From Dictyobacter kobayashii (GTDB taxonomy: Bacteria > Chloroflexota > Ktedonobacteria > Ktedonobacterales > Ktedonobacteraceae): DNA of 64,000 bases. Below, in pieces: positions 16,913-25,760 of this stretch. Under the pieces are notes generated by a model. The model was not told where the DNA came from and searched no databases. It was given only the letters and a program-made list of their open reading frames with translations. A program made the translations under genes and the position numbers. The first letter of the stretch is position 1; every line of letters starts with the position of its first letter. The DNA is taken from NCBI RefSeq assembly GCF_003967555.1, contig NZ_BIFS01000001.1, positions 3,782,001 through 3,846,000 on the forward strand, in the 5' to 3' direction.

Positions 16913-17677
16913 ATGACTTGCCAAGATTTTGAAGAGCTCTCGGGGGCATATGTTCTTGGGTCCCTTTCAGCGGAGGAAAAAAAGGCTGTAGAGGAACATC
17001 TTGCGCAATGTCCTACCTGTCCCGCCAGGTTTAGGGAATTGCAAGCGATTGTTAATCTCTTGCCCCTGAGTGTTCCGGATGTAGAGCCAGCCGCGGATCT
17101 TAAAGGGCGCTTTTTTGCGCGTTTGCAACAGGAACAGCCCAATAACCCATCGCATCGAGATACTGTGGTGCCGCTCCATCAATCGCGTCCCGCCGCCCGG
17201 CGTGCTGCTGGTCGGACCTGGCGCGCTGCTCTGATTGCTGTAGCCGCTGTCCTTCTATTCTCTGCATTGGGTGCCATGACACTCTGGAATCTCTCTCTAC
17301 AGCGCCAGGTTGCCAGCCTATCCGCTAATGTAGTACAAACGACCAGCTATAAATTGCAAGGGACCGCCAGTGAGGCGGCCGCGCAGGGCCAGTTAACCTG
17401 TTATACAAAACAACAGATCTGCGTTGCAGTTATGCATGGTTTGTCTCCAACCGCGGGCAATCATGTATACCAGGGCTGGCTGCTCCAGGGAAAGCAACCA
17501 ACCAGTGTGGGTCTTTTCACCCTGCATGATGGGACTGCGACCCTTCCTTTTCAAGGTACAACCACTGGTTATGATGCGGTTGCCATTAGTCTGGAGCCAG
17601 GTCCAGCTGCGAGCCAGCATGCCCCGAAAGGACCAGTGATAGCGCTTGGCGCGCTACAGAATGCCACTAGCTCTTGA
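16913..17677 (+). CDS. Anti-sigma factor, RskA type
   Basis: The 254-residue protein has an N-terminal zinc-binding anti-sigma domain with HLAQCPTC. A single membrane helix follows (about 102-122, ALIAVAAVLLFSALGAM), then an outer RskA-like domain (GNHVYQGWLLQGKQPTSVGLFTLHDG). It would hold the adjacent ECF factor inactive until cleavage or release. An ATG four bases upstream is in another frame and closes after seven codons, so 16913 is the start. Confidence 0.93.
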   Translation: MTCQDFEELSGAYVLGSLSAEEKKAVEEHLAQCPTCPARFRELQAIVNLLPLSVPDVEPAADLKGRFFARLQQEQPNNPSHRDTVVPLHQSRPAARRAAGRTWRAALIAVAAVLLFSALGAMTLWNLSLQRQVASLSANVVQTTSYKLQGTASEAAAQGQLTCYTKQQICVAVMHGLSPTAGNHVYQGWLLQGKQPTSVGLFTLHDGTATLPFQGTTTGYDAVAISLEPGPAASQHAPKGPVIALGALQNATSS

Positions 17678-17876
17678 ACATGCCTGGTGGTGAATGAGGG
17701 TCAGAGGATGGTTGTGTTTGAGCTGCATGGGCGTTATTTGCTCTGTGACTATCTCCGTCGCTATGGCGTTGTCTGTATGGACAGCTGGTTTCCCATTGGT
17801 CGATGAAATCTGTAGCGACACGTTCTTTGATAAAAAGGTTTCTCCTGCGCTACGGTTTTCCTCAACCCTTTTTTAG

Positions 17877-17923
17877 TATGATGTAGCAGGCAGACGGTGA
17901 GGCCGTCTGCCTGCTACATCATA
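17877..17923. terminator. Perfect 21-bp hairpin
   Basis: The stem runs 17877-17897 / 17903-17923 (TATGATGTAGCAGGCAGACGG and complement) with a 5-base loop, 200 bp after the anti-sigma stop. It lacks a U tract, so termination by this hairpin alone is not certain. Confidence 0.55.
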
Positions 17924-18083
17924 CCTACCCCGGCCCGCGCCGCCGGCGCGCAATCCTTAGAGAATTCCCCTCATAACATATTTTTGGTAAATATATCTTC
18001 CTATGATCGTGAGAAGATAACGACACATGTTGTATAGTCCTGACTTATATAACATTTACACGAGCATTGGAAAAGGAGTGTGC
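17924..18083. other. Spacer before a hypothetical gene
   Basis: This stretch holds a GC-rich segment (GCGCCGCCGGCGCGC near 17937) and then AT-rich DNA. No gene is seen apart from the short frame described separately at 18084. Confidence 0.35.
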
Positions 18084-18131
18084 ATGACGATTACCTCTAA
18101 TAGACACATTGACTTGTTCACTGTATGGTAA
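18084..18131 (+). CDS. Possible 15-residue leader peptide
   Basis: ATG 18084 follows an excellent site (AAAAGGAG, 6 bp away) and encodes MTITSNRHIDLFTVW before TAA at 18129. It lies 120 bp upstream of the gene at 18252. No run of regulatory codons is apparent. It could be a chance frame or a small regulatory leader. Confidence 0.3.
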   Translation: MTITSNRHIDLFTVW

Positions 18132-18251
18132 ATACTGATCCGTGTTTCCTGTGAAACGCGCTAGATAGCCATGCAGACAGGTAGCCCTTTCTAACATTGT
18201 TTATAGTGCGGATTACATAGGAAACTGTTCTCTGGATGGATAGCTGAAAAA

Positions 18252-18536
18252 ATGAAGTTTGACTCTCTCTTAGAGCGCTATCACTTTGATAAGTATGTTT
18301 TAGATGTGTGTATTGCTACTATTGAACAAGGTGGCGTGACCTCTAAACTGGATACCTATCAATTTTTATCACCTATCGACGCCTGGGCCATCCCAAAATA
18401 TCCAGACAAAACAGTTATCCTCCCTCCAAGCGCGGATCTTCAAAAAGCTTTATCAACTTTTATTGTTCAAAATGAATTATGGTTGAGGATGCCCGATTGC
18501 TGGCTGGGAACCTGGATAGAACCTGATACCCCTTAA
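18252..18536 (+). CDS. Small hypothetical protein
   Basis: The 94-residue soluble protein (MKFDSLLERYHFDKYVLDVC at its start) is Asp- and Trp-containing, with no membrane segment and no family I recognise. The start has only a weak A-rich upstream region. It precedes the glycosyltransferase operon by 155 bp and could be separate from it. Composition looks coding, but confidence is moderate. Confidence 0.5.
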   Translation: MKFDSLLERYHFDKYVLDVCIATIEQGGVTSKLDTYQFLSPIDAWAIPKYPDKTVILPPSADLQKALSTFIVQNELWLRMPDCWLGTWIEPDTP

Positions 18537-18691
18537 CTGTTACCTGGACATTACAAGTCTCTGCTTTTGTCTGGATGATGCTGTGCAGGAAGCGAGGGCC
18601 CTGAGCCGTAGCGCACAGCGAAAAATTGTCGCACTCTACGATTTTAAGCGTGGACAGGCGATTTATCTTTGAAAGGATCATTGCAACGGCT

Positions 18692-19405
18692 ATGACGAAA
18701 GAGTCGATCGCGCTGGTTATTCCGGCCTGGAATGAGGAAGATGCCCTCCAACATCTCTTACCTGAAATTCCAGCAGAACTGGTGCAGTGGATTGTGGTAG
18801 TTGACAATAACAGTACGGATGAGACGGCACGGGTGGCACGTATGGCCGGTGCTGTGGTGGTTCGCGAGGAGCAACGTGGCTATGGTCGAACCTGCTGGCG
18901 TGGCTTTCAGACCGCGCGTGAATTGGGCGCGGATGTGGTGGTATTTATGGATGGTGATGGTAGCGATAATCCCGTCGATCTACCGGCGATGGTGGCTCCG
19001 ATCCTCGCTGGTGAGGCCGATTTTGTGATTGGCTCACGCATTGGCGCTCATTCAGAGCGTGGTGCGGTTCCTCCACAGGCACGTTTGGGTAACTGGTTGA
19101 TTAGTCGATTGGTGAGCGGGATGTATGGAGCAGGAGTACATGATATTGGGTCTTTTCGGGCGATGCGGGTAGAGATGTTAGAGCGCTTGCAGATGCAGGA
19201 GATGACCTTTGGCTGGCCGGTTGAGATGCTGGTTAAGGCTGCCCGCGCCCATTATCGTATCGTAGAAATATCACTGCATTATCGGCATCGTAGCCACGGT
19301 CAGTCCAAAGTCGCCGGTACGGTTATCGGAAGTATGCGGGCGGCCTATGCTATGTTAAGCACCATGGCTCGTTATGCCCGTACAAAGGATTTAAAGTATG
19401 TCTGA
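18692..19405 (+). CDS. Glycosyltransferase family 2
   Basis: The 237-residue GT-A fold enzyme resembles dolichyl/polyprenyl-phosphate sugar synthases. It shows LVIPAWNEEDAL, VVDNNSTDETARVA, the DxD-type VVFMDGDGSDNP and FVIGSRIG. It lacks the C-terminal membrane domain found in some relatives. ATG 18692 follows GAAAGGA. It overlaps the next gene by 8 bp and opens a five-gene unit. The acceptor is unknown; polyprenyl phosphate is the usual one for this subgroup, and a polytopic transferase three genes later could use such a donor. Confidence 0.92.
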   Translation: MTKESIALVIPAWNEEDALQHLLPEIPAELVQWIVVVDNNSTDETARVARMAGAVVVREEQRGYGRTCWRGFQTARELGADVVVFMDGDGSDNPVDLPAMVAPILAGEADFVIGSRIGAHSERGAVPPQARLGNWLISRLVSGMYGAGVHDIGSFRAMRVEMLERLQMQEMTFGWPVEMLVKAARAHYRIVEISLHYRHRSHGQSKVAGTVIGSMRAAYAMLSTMARYARTKDLKYV

Positions 19406-20084
19406 TACGGCGTTAGCTATTATGGCGCGCTATCCTGAGTTGGGTAAAGGGAAGACGCGCCTGGCTCGTAGCCTGGGCGCTGAGGTGACTCTGGATCTGT
19501 ATCGAGCTTTTTTACAGGATCTGGCGTCACGTTTTGCGGGCTGGAAATACGATCTAATCTGGGCGTATACGCCGGTTGAGCGTGATTTCTTATCCTTTCT
19601 TGACACATTGATTCCTGCACCCGAGATACCTATGCAGGCTTTTCCGCAGGAAGGCCCGGATCTGGGGGTACGGCTGCACAATGTTTTTATGACAACGGCG
19701 CGACATCAGTTCGCCCGTACCATTTTGATTGGCTCAGATTCTCCGCAGGTGGGTCGCGAGCATCTGTTGCAAGCTCAGCAGGCATTGGAGAGTGCCGATG
19801 TTGTGCTTGGACCGGCTGAAGATGGGGGGTATTATCTAATCGCGATGCGTGAACCTCACGATGTCTTTAGCGATATACCGATGAGCACAGATGTTGTGCT
19901 GGAAATGACGATCGAAAAGGCCCGTCAACTGGGCCTGAAAGTTCAACTGCTGGAAACACTGTTTGACATTGATACACAGGCCGATTTGCAGCGCCTCGCG
20001 AGCTTGTTGCAGGCAAATCCTTCTCTAGCTCCTGCCACTGCTGTTTGTTTGGATGATATAAAGAAAAGGGGTTTTCTTTCATGA
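19398..20084 (+). CDS. TIGR04282 family glycosyltransferase (DUF2064)
   Basis: The 228-residue nucleotide-sugar transferase-fold protein has the N-terminal ALAIMARYPELGKGKTRLAR, LIGSDSPQV and GPAEDGGYYLIAM motifs typical of TIGR04282. Members occur in arsenosugar biosynthesis clusters and in unrelated glycosylation clusters. No arsenic methyltransferase is seen here, so arsenosugar synthesis should not be assumed. It overlaps the upstream GT2 by 8 bp and the downstream radical SAM gene by 4 bp (ATGA), a sign of tight translational coupling. Confidence 0.9.
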   Translation: MSDTALAIMARYPELGKGKTRLARSLGAEVTLDLYRAFLQDLASRFAGWKYDLIWAYTPVERDFLSFLDTLIPAPEIPMQAFPQEGPDLGVRLHNVFMTTARHQFARTILIGSDSPQVGREHLLQAQQALESADVVLGPAEDGGYYLIAMREPHDVFSDIPMSTDVVLEMTIEKARQLGLKVQLLETLFDIDTQADLQRLASLLQANPSLAPATAVCLDDIKKRGFLS

Positions 20085-21082
20085 CTACAACTGTTGCTAC
20101 ACTTCCTCGCTCTATCTATATTGAGCCAACGAGCCGTTGTAATGAGTTCTGCCAGCAGTGTCCACGCACATTGCTTTCGCGTGAAGAGGATCGTGATCTG
20201 CCTTTTGATGATTTTCGGCGTATTGTCGATCAGTTTCCAGTCTTAGAGCGGGTTGTGTTGCACGGCCTGGGTGAGCCGTTATTGAATAAAGAATTGCCCC
20301 AGATGGTGCGCTATTTGAAGGATCGGGGCACCTATGTGCTGTTCAATTCGAATGGTATTGCCTTGACTGAGTCACGTGGGCAAGCCTTGATTGATGCTGG
20401 CCTGGATGAGTACCGCCTGTCTATGGATGGCTCGACCCGCGAGACCTATGCCCATGTGCGTGGTGTTGATGCTTTTGATAAGATCTGGCGCAATGTGAAT
20501 GCTTTTGTTAAGTTGCAGCAGGCACAGGATGCCAGCAAGCCCGCTGTTTCGCTCTGGTTTACCGCGATGCGTGAGAACCTGCATGAATTGCCGGGCCTGG
20601 TCGATAAGGCATATGAGAATGGTATTCGCGAGATCTACCTACAGCGCCTGGTCTATTTTGAGCAGGGACTGGCTGCATCCAAGCAAGCATTATTCCATCG
20701 TGCGTTGCCTGAAGAGCTGGCAATCATTCGCCAGACGCAGGAGCTCTGCCAGGAGCGCGGTATCCGCTTTAAAGCAGCTGGCGCGGCCACCCCGCTCGAA
20801 AGCGTGGTACGCGATTTTGGGGATCGCCCCTGGTCTGGTTGCCAGCGTCCCTATACACTGACCTATATTACTTCCAGCGGCAATGTTCTTTCTTGTTGTT
20901 TTGCTCCCTTTGGCCATCGGAGTGCTAAAGAGTATCGTGAAGAGCGTGTACTGGGTAATATCTTCCAGGAATCGATAGAACAGATCTGGAATGGAGAGCG
21001 TTATAATGAGTTCCGGCGTGCCTTCGAGAGCGATCATCCCGCCCGCCATTGTGCACAGTGTGGCGTGAATTGGAGCTATTAG
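20081..21082 (+). CDS. Radical SAM / SPASM protein
   Basis: The 333-residue protein has the iron-sulfur motif Cys20-x3-Cys24-x2-Cys27 and the HGLGEPLLN SAM-contacting region. A C-terminal Cys-rich segment (SGCQRPY, VLSCCFAP, HCAQCGVNW) suggests an extra cluster as in SPASM proteins. The substrate is unknown. It may modify a sugar or peptide made by the neighbouring transferases. It overlaps the upstream gene by 4 bp and ends 1 bp before the next. Confidence 0.92.
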   Translation: MTTTVATLPRSIYIEPTSRCNEFCQQCPRTLLSREEDRDLPFDDFRRIVDQFPVLERVVLHGLGEPLLNKELPQMVRYLKDRGTYVLFNSNGIALTESRGQALIDAGLDEYRLSMDGSTRETYAHVRGVDAFDKIWRNVNAFVKLQQAQDASKPAVSLWFTAMRENLHELPGLVDKAYENGIREIYLQRLVYFEQGLAASKQALFHRALPEELAIIRQTQELCQERGIRFKAAGAATPLESVVRDFGDRPWSGCQRPYTLTYITSSGNVLSCCFAPFGHRSAKEYREERVLGNIFQESIEQIWNGERYNEFRRAFESDHPARHCAQCGVNWSY

Positions 21083-21083
21083 C

Positions 21084-22550
21084 ATGCCAATGTTGGAACT
21101 ATCATCTCCAGCGCGTAAGAATCATGTCTCCCCTTCGTTTGGGGAGGCATGGCGCTTGCCGTTGTTATTTCTGCTCTTCGTGATCGCGGTTGGCTATAAT
21201 GTGTTTTTGGGCTTCAATGCCTATTCAACAGATCCATCTGCACGTGCTTTGCTGTTTGCAGAATTGGGAAGCTATCTGCCCTATGTGCTGGCCTGTATCT
21301 TGATTCTAACCACGAAAGCACCGGTAGGGCGTAAACGCTGGTTCGAACTGGCCATTATTCTGGGTGGTGCCCTGCTGTTACGTGCTCAACTGGTAATGAT
21401 CCCGCCAGATCTCTCGCGCGATTCCTGGCGCTATCTATGGGATGCGCGAGTAACCCTCAATGGTTTTAGCCCCTATACGTATGCTCCCGGTGACCCTTTA
21501 TTGCACCATTTGCGGGATGTCCTGTATGAGAATAGCCGCTTTCGCAATGTCCCCACCATTTATCCTCCTGGTGCACAGGGCTTTTATCTGCTGAGCTATC
21601 TACTGGCTCCTGAGAACCTGGTTTTTCTTAAATGCCTGTTTATACTTTGTGAAGTGGTCTCGACGGCTGCCCTGGCCCTGTTACTGCAGCGTAAGGGGCT
21701 CGATCCAGCGCGCTGTATTATCTATGGCTGGTGTCCGGTCGCGATTGTAGAGGTTGCCATTCAAGGCCATGTAGATGCATTAATGGTTATGTTTATTATG
21801 CTGACCATTGTGTGCGCGCAGAGTTCGCGGCGTGGCTCTCGTGTCCTCACTGGTTTCTGGCTGGCACTGGCCACCCTGACCAAACTGTATCCTATTTTAT
21901 TGCTGGTCGTGGTCTGGCGTGGTCGCCGGGATTGGCCCCTGCTAGTTACCTGCCTGGCTACCATTGTCCTTTCCTATATCCCTTACTTGATCCTGGGTCA
22001 TGGGCAGATCTTTGGCTTTTTTGCCACCTATACCAGTGAGCAAGGTTCGATGAACGCGGGCCCATTAGTGCTTGTGCTGCATTGGCTGAGCCAGCTAGGT
22101 GGCTGGCCATTGCAGGTGACCTATGTTGTAGATCTCTTGCTGGTTAGTTGTGTTGGACTCTGGATCTGGTTCAGGCGCTTGCAGGGACGTATTAGCATGG
22201 AAGCCTCGGTCTTGATCTTGTTTGGATTGATCTTTTTGATCTCTACCCACGTATTTCCCTGGTATACTACTGTTATGCTGCCATGGGTCGCATTACTACT
22301 TGGTTCGCCATGGTCACGGGAAAAGGGGTGGAACGGTGTTACGCTGTCCTGCATCGGACTCTGGTATTTTGTTTGTGCCTCAATGCTCTCTTATTTCCTT
22401 GGTAGTTCACTGAACTGGGATTGGTATTACCTGGCTGTTTATGATGTTACCCTCTTGATGCTGGTCCTGGCTTTGTTACTGGATATCATGCACTGGCGCA
22501 AAGAGCGCAGGGCAAAACGATTTTTGAGCTCCAATTTCCAACTGGATTGA
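21084..22550 (+). CDS. Polytopic glycosyltransferase (GT87/mannosyltransferase-like)
   Basis: The 488-residue protein has about ten to twelve membrane helices and an early loop with DLSRDSWRYLWDARV, where acidic residues sit as in GT-C transferases that use polyprenyl-phosphate sugars. The GHVDALMVMF segment also fits this group (DUF2029 and relatives). It would act on the outer face of the membrane. It follows the radical SAM gene directly and precedes the sulfite-oxidase-fold gene by 124 bp. Confidence 0.82.
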   Translation: MPMLELSSPARKNHVSPSFGEAWRLPLLFLLFVIAVGYNVFLGFNAYSTDPSARALLFAELGSYLPYVLACILILTTKAPVGRKRWFELAIILGGALLLRAQLVMIPPDLSRDSWRYLWDARVTLNGFSPYTYAPGDPLLHHLRDVLYENSRFRNVPTIYPPGAQGFYLLSYLLAPENLVFLKCLFILCEVVSTAALALLLQRKGLDPARCIIYGWCPVAIVEVAIQGHVDALMVMFIMLTIVCAQSSRRGSRVLTGFWLALATLTKLYPILLLVVVWRGRRDWPLLVTCLATIVLSYIPYLILGHGQIFGFFATYTSEQGSMNAGPLVLVLHWLSQLGGWPLQVTYVVDLLLVSCVGLWIWFRRLQGRISMEASVLILFGLIFLISTHVFPWYTTVMLPWVALLLGSPWSREKGWNGVTLSCIGLWYFVCASMLSYFLGSSLNWDWYYLAVYDVTLLMLVLALLLDIMHWRKERRAKRFLSSNFQLD

Positions 22551-22674
22551 TTGTAAAAATCTGGTAGATGTGACGTGACACAAATGAACGTCGTGATAGA
22601 TAACTGATAGGCCTGCAGTTTTTTATCAGGCGCAACAGTTTGAAGTGTTCGCGTTTTCAGAAAGAAAGTGTATC

Positions 22675-24309
22675 ATGTCTGATATTGAGTCCAAGCTGAG
22701 GAGCCCGGGGCCACCAGCAACACCCCCCACAGGCTTTTCGAGAGTCCGGACTGTGCTGTTTTCTGCACTGTGGGCTCTGATTGCAGGCCTGGCCGCGAGT
22801 CTGTGTGCCGCATTGGTTATGGGCCTTTTACGTGTGTTCGCAGGCATTCCTGCGCCTGTTGAACTCTTCGGTGATTATACTTTAAAGCATATTACTGTTG
22901 ATACATTTATCCACTTGCTGGCCACTTTTGCGCCTAATCCTAAAACAACTCCTCTGGGTTTGGCTTTATTGGGTATGATTGGGATTGGAACGGCGCTGGG
23001 CTGGCTTTATGCGCTATTGGTGTGGATCAAGCTCCCGACGCGCGGCTATCGTCCTGGCAGACGTGAGTGGCTGGTCGCGCTGGCGTTTGCGCTGGTTATG
23101 ACCCTGGCGGCTGTAATCCTCTTCTGGGTAGAGTTACCGCAAAACTTTCAAGGCTGGCCCTTTGAGGCATCTCGCAATTTAAGTATCCTGGGCCTGTTGT
23201 GCGATTTTGTTGTTTATGCCGTGGTTCTCTGCCTGGGATATCGCGCGCTTTTGCCGAAGTATCCTGCCCCCAATACTGATCGGGTGGTGGCTCAGCGTCG
23301 ACAACTATTGGCGCGTGGTGGGGTGGTAGCTCTGGGCGTGGGAGCTGGCCTGGGTACCTTTGGGACAGTCCAAAAGTATCTGAGCAACTATACTGCCTAT
23401 GATGGCATGAAGACTGCGTTCCCTGATCATGTTGACCACCCGATTACCCCCAATAATGAGCATTATGTGGTGACCCAGAATCCTGTAGATCCTTCTGTGG
23501 ACATCGGACTCTGGCGTCTGGAGGTTGGGGGTCTGATCAATAAAGCGGTCACCTATAACTATGAAGAGTTGCAGAAACTACCTTCGGTAGCAAGGGCGAT
23601 TACGCTTGAGTGTATTGCTAATGGTCCGGGTGGCCACTTGATGGGTAATGCTGTCTGGCATGGTGTGCCGTTGCGTACGTTAATTGCGCAGCAGGGTGGC
23701 ACGCAGGCTGGCGCTAAATATGTCGCGTTCTACAGTGTTGATGGTTATACTGTCAGCTTGCCGCTGCAAGAGGTACTTGAAGCGGATGCATTGCTGGCCT
23801 GGAATATGAATGGCGTAGAATTGCCTCAACGCCATGGCTATCCATTGCGTGTGTTGATTCCTGGACGTTATGGTGAGGAAAATCCTAAATGGCTGACACG
23901 GGTTGAATTCGTCAGCGATTTTGTACCGGGCCTCTATTCCAGTCAGGGCTGGTATAACGGTACCTTGCATACAACGAGCCGCTTCAATCAACCATATACG
24001 GAAAGCGTGATCCATGCTGGCCAACGTGTGCCGATGGTGGGCATTGCGTTCGCTGGTAACCGTGGTATTAAGCGTGTTGAGGTTAGTGTCGATGGTGGTA
24101 ACACCTGGAAGGATGCTACCCTTGATCCGCCACTGTCGAAAGATAGCTGGGTCTTCTGGCGTATGGACTGGCAGCCTGCTACCGCCGGTACTTATACTCT
24201 GGCCGTACGGGCAACTGATGGCACCGGTGATGTGCAGACTGGCCGTAAACAGGGGACTGTCCCCAATGGATCTACTGGCTATCACGAGGTGATGGTGACC
24301 GTCAAGTAG
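22675..24309 (+). CDS. Membrane-anchored molybdopterin oxidoreductase (sulfite-oxidase fold)
   Basis: The 544-residue protein has an N-terminal region of about five membrane helices (20-200). A sulfite-oxidase-type molybdopterin domain follows (about 240-420, LECIANGPGGHLMGNAVWHGVPL with the likely Mo-ligand Cys), then a Mo-cofactor dimerisation domain (VEVSVDGGNTWKDATLDPP). The active domain is probably outside the cytoplasm. ATG 22675 follows AGAAAGAAAG; a GTG 30 bp upstream is less likely. It ends the glycosyltransferase operon before the 30-bp-stem terminator. The substrate is unknown. MobA (31258) and Mop (57559) elsewhere supply Mo metabolism. Confidence 0.9.
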   Translation: MSDIESKLRSPGPPATPPTGFSRVRTVLFSALWALIAGLAASLCAALVMGLLRVFAGIPAPVELFGDYTLKHITVDTFIHLLATFAPNPKTTPLGLALLGMIGIGTALGWLYALLVWIKLPTRGYRPGRREWLVALAFALVMTLAAVILFWVELPQNFQGWPFEASRNLSILGLLCDFVVYAVVLCLGYRALLPKYPAPNTDRVVAQRRQLLARGGVVALGVGAGLGTFGTVQKYLSNYTAYDGMKTAFPDHVDHPITPNNEHYVVTQNPVDPSVDIGLWRLEVGGLINKAVTYNYEELQKLPSVARAITLECIANGPGGHLMGNAVWHGVPLRTLIAQQGGTQAGAKYVAFYSVDGYTVSLPLQEVLEADALLAWNMNGVELPQRHGYPLRVLIPGRYGEENPKWLTRVEFVSDFVPGLYSSQGWYNGTLHTTSRFNQPYTESVIHAGQRVPMVGIAFAGNRGIKRVEVSVDGGNTWKDATLDPPLSKDSWVFWRMDWQPATAGTYTLAVRATDGTGDVQTGRKQGTVPNGSTGYHEVMVTVK

Positions 24310-24328
24310 CTGTTCTTCAGCGTGTAAC

Positions 24329-24408
24329 TACTAATATACCGTACAGTTCGGGGGTGATAGAGAGGCGGTTGCCTCCCCATCACCCCCGAACTGTACGGTA
24401 TATTAGTA
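24329..24408. terminator. Bidirectional terminator with 30-bp perfect stem
   Basis: Arms 24329-24358 and 24379-24408 are exactly complementary, with a small inner GAGGC/GCCTC hairpin in the loop. It lies between the convergent stops at 24309 and 24422. Confidence 0.8.
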
Positions 24409-24421
24409 GATGCTGTGGAGT

Positions 24422-25168
24422 TTATTTTGTGTCGAGTAACTGCCTGATCTGGTGCAGATCTTTAGCTGCATTCAGCAGATTGGTATGGATAGTATGCTCG
24501 GCCTGTACTAATTTGGTGTCATTGGTTTTATAGTCTGCATGATCGGTATTGTATTCAGCAGCGGTTAGTTGGGGGAGTGTGGACTGTGCGTTGTCGATCA
24601 CACCTTCAATGGTAGTCAAATCATTTTTATAATCGTTGAATAAGGGATTGAGTTTGGCTTTCTGAGCGGCGGAAGCTTTATCAATGACACTTTCCAGATT
24701 AGGTTTGAGGTCCACCAGTTTGTCGCGTACTCCGGCCTCAACGTCCAGGTGTAAGATGCGGTAGTCACGCGGAACCACTACGGCAAGGATACGATATTGG
24801 TAGATGTTCTTCACATCCTCGCGGGCATCTTTGGCATTTGTTGCCGCATCCAGTTTGGTCTTCAGGGTTGTCAGGATCGCCAGGTGATTTTTCACATCGG
24901 TTGTCAGGTTAGCAACCTGGGTATCAGTAATCTGTTTCTTGCCCTGGATATTCAGAATTTTTGTATTTAAGGTGTTCAAGGCGTTCTGGCGGGTTGTGAT
25001 CTGCTGATCTCCAAATGTAATGACACATTGAGTATCTTTTGCTGTACATTTTGTGCTGGCGGCTTGCGCGACCGGTGCCTGTAAGGTGGCCAGGGCCATG
25101 GTTGCTGCCATACCACCTACGACGAAGACACGGGAAAGATTATGGATAAGGCTCTGTTTTGTAAACAT
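24422..25168 (-). CDS. Secreted helical protein of unknown function
   Basis: The 248-residue protein has a signal peptide (residues 8-36, ending LQAPVAQAAS), then a largely helical mature part of about 210 residues with two Cys (KCTAKDTQC). No family is recognised. I start it at ATG 25168, behind GAAGGAAG, rather than the frame's upstream codon at 25207. It lies 82 bp downstream of a lipoprotein gene in the same direction, so the two may share a transcript. Confidence 0.75.
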   Translation of the reverse strand: MFTKQSLIHNLSRVFVVGGMAATMALATLQAPVAQAASTKCTAKDTQCVITFGDQQITTRQNALNTLNTKILNIQGKKQITDTQVANLTTDVKNHLAILTTLKTKLDAATNAKDAREDVKNIYQYRILAVVVPRDYRILHLDVEAGVRDKLVDLKPNLESVIDKASAAQKAKLNPLFNDYKNDLTTIEGVIDNAQSTLPQLTAAEYNTDHADYKTNDTKLVQAEHTIHTNLLNAAKDLHQIRQLLDTK

Positions 25169-25250
25169 CGTTAGTATCTTCCTTCTATTTATGTGCTTGA
25201 TTTTCATGGATGTATGATAGCTCTGGATTGATCAATGGCCAGCATTGGTA

Positions 25251-25553
25251 TTAGGGTGTTTGATCATTATCTGAATTTGACTGCGAGGTTGTATTGACGT
25301 CCTTTTGGGTGCTATCAATGGTGTTGATGGCATCCTGCACCTGCTGATCCACATTTTTGATCTTAGTGGCATTATCTGCTGGTGAAGAGGTCGTTTGTGA
25401 ACTGGTTGTAGTTCCTGTGGTAGATGTTGCGCTGGTTGCGCTATTCGTACTGGCACTTGTGCCGCAGGCTGCCAGGGCAAGTACACATAGCAGCAGCAAA
25501 CTTGCCATAATTATAGAGGCATAAGTGCGATAAGGATTTTTGTTACGGGCCAT
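25251..25553 (-). CDS. Small lipoprotein
   Basis: The 100-residue protein has a lipobox (ALAACG) after a hydrophobic signal (residues 12-29). The mature part is short, Ser/Thr-rich and low-complexity, followed by a polar helix. It is probably an exported, surface-tethered small protein without enzymatic motifs. It is the first gene of a possible pair with the secreted protein downstream. Confidence 0.78.
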   Translation of the reverse strand: MARNKNPYRTYASIIMASLLLLCVLALAACGTSASTNSATSATSTTGTTTSSQTTSSPADNATKIKNVDQQVQDAINTIDSTQKDVNTTSQSNSDNDQTP

Positions 25554-25760
25554 GATGACTCCTTATATAAAGTAGTGTGAATGTATTGTGCGAGAAAGAA
25601 ACTTCTAGCGATTGGATCTCTTTTCCATCATCCGCACTTTTTTCTCACAGGTTTTATAAAACTATCTTAGTACGGAATTGTTAAGTTTTTCTCAAGCAAG
25701 ACTAAAGGTTTGCTCTATCTTTCTTGAGATCAGCTAGAAGTCTGCATATCTGCCCGTACG

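Noticed and set aside
22551..24309. Molybdenum cofactor riboswitch upstream of the sulfite-oxidase-fold gene
   Set aside because: The 124-bp spacer does not show the conserved pattern by eye; a covariance search would be needed.
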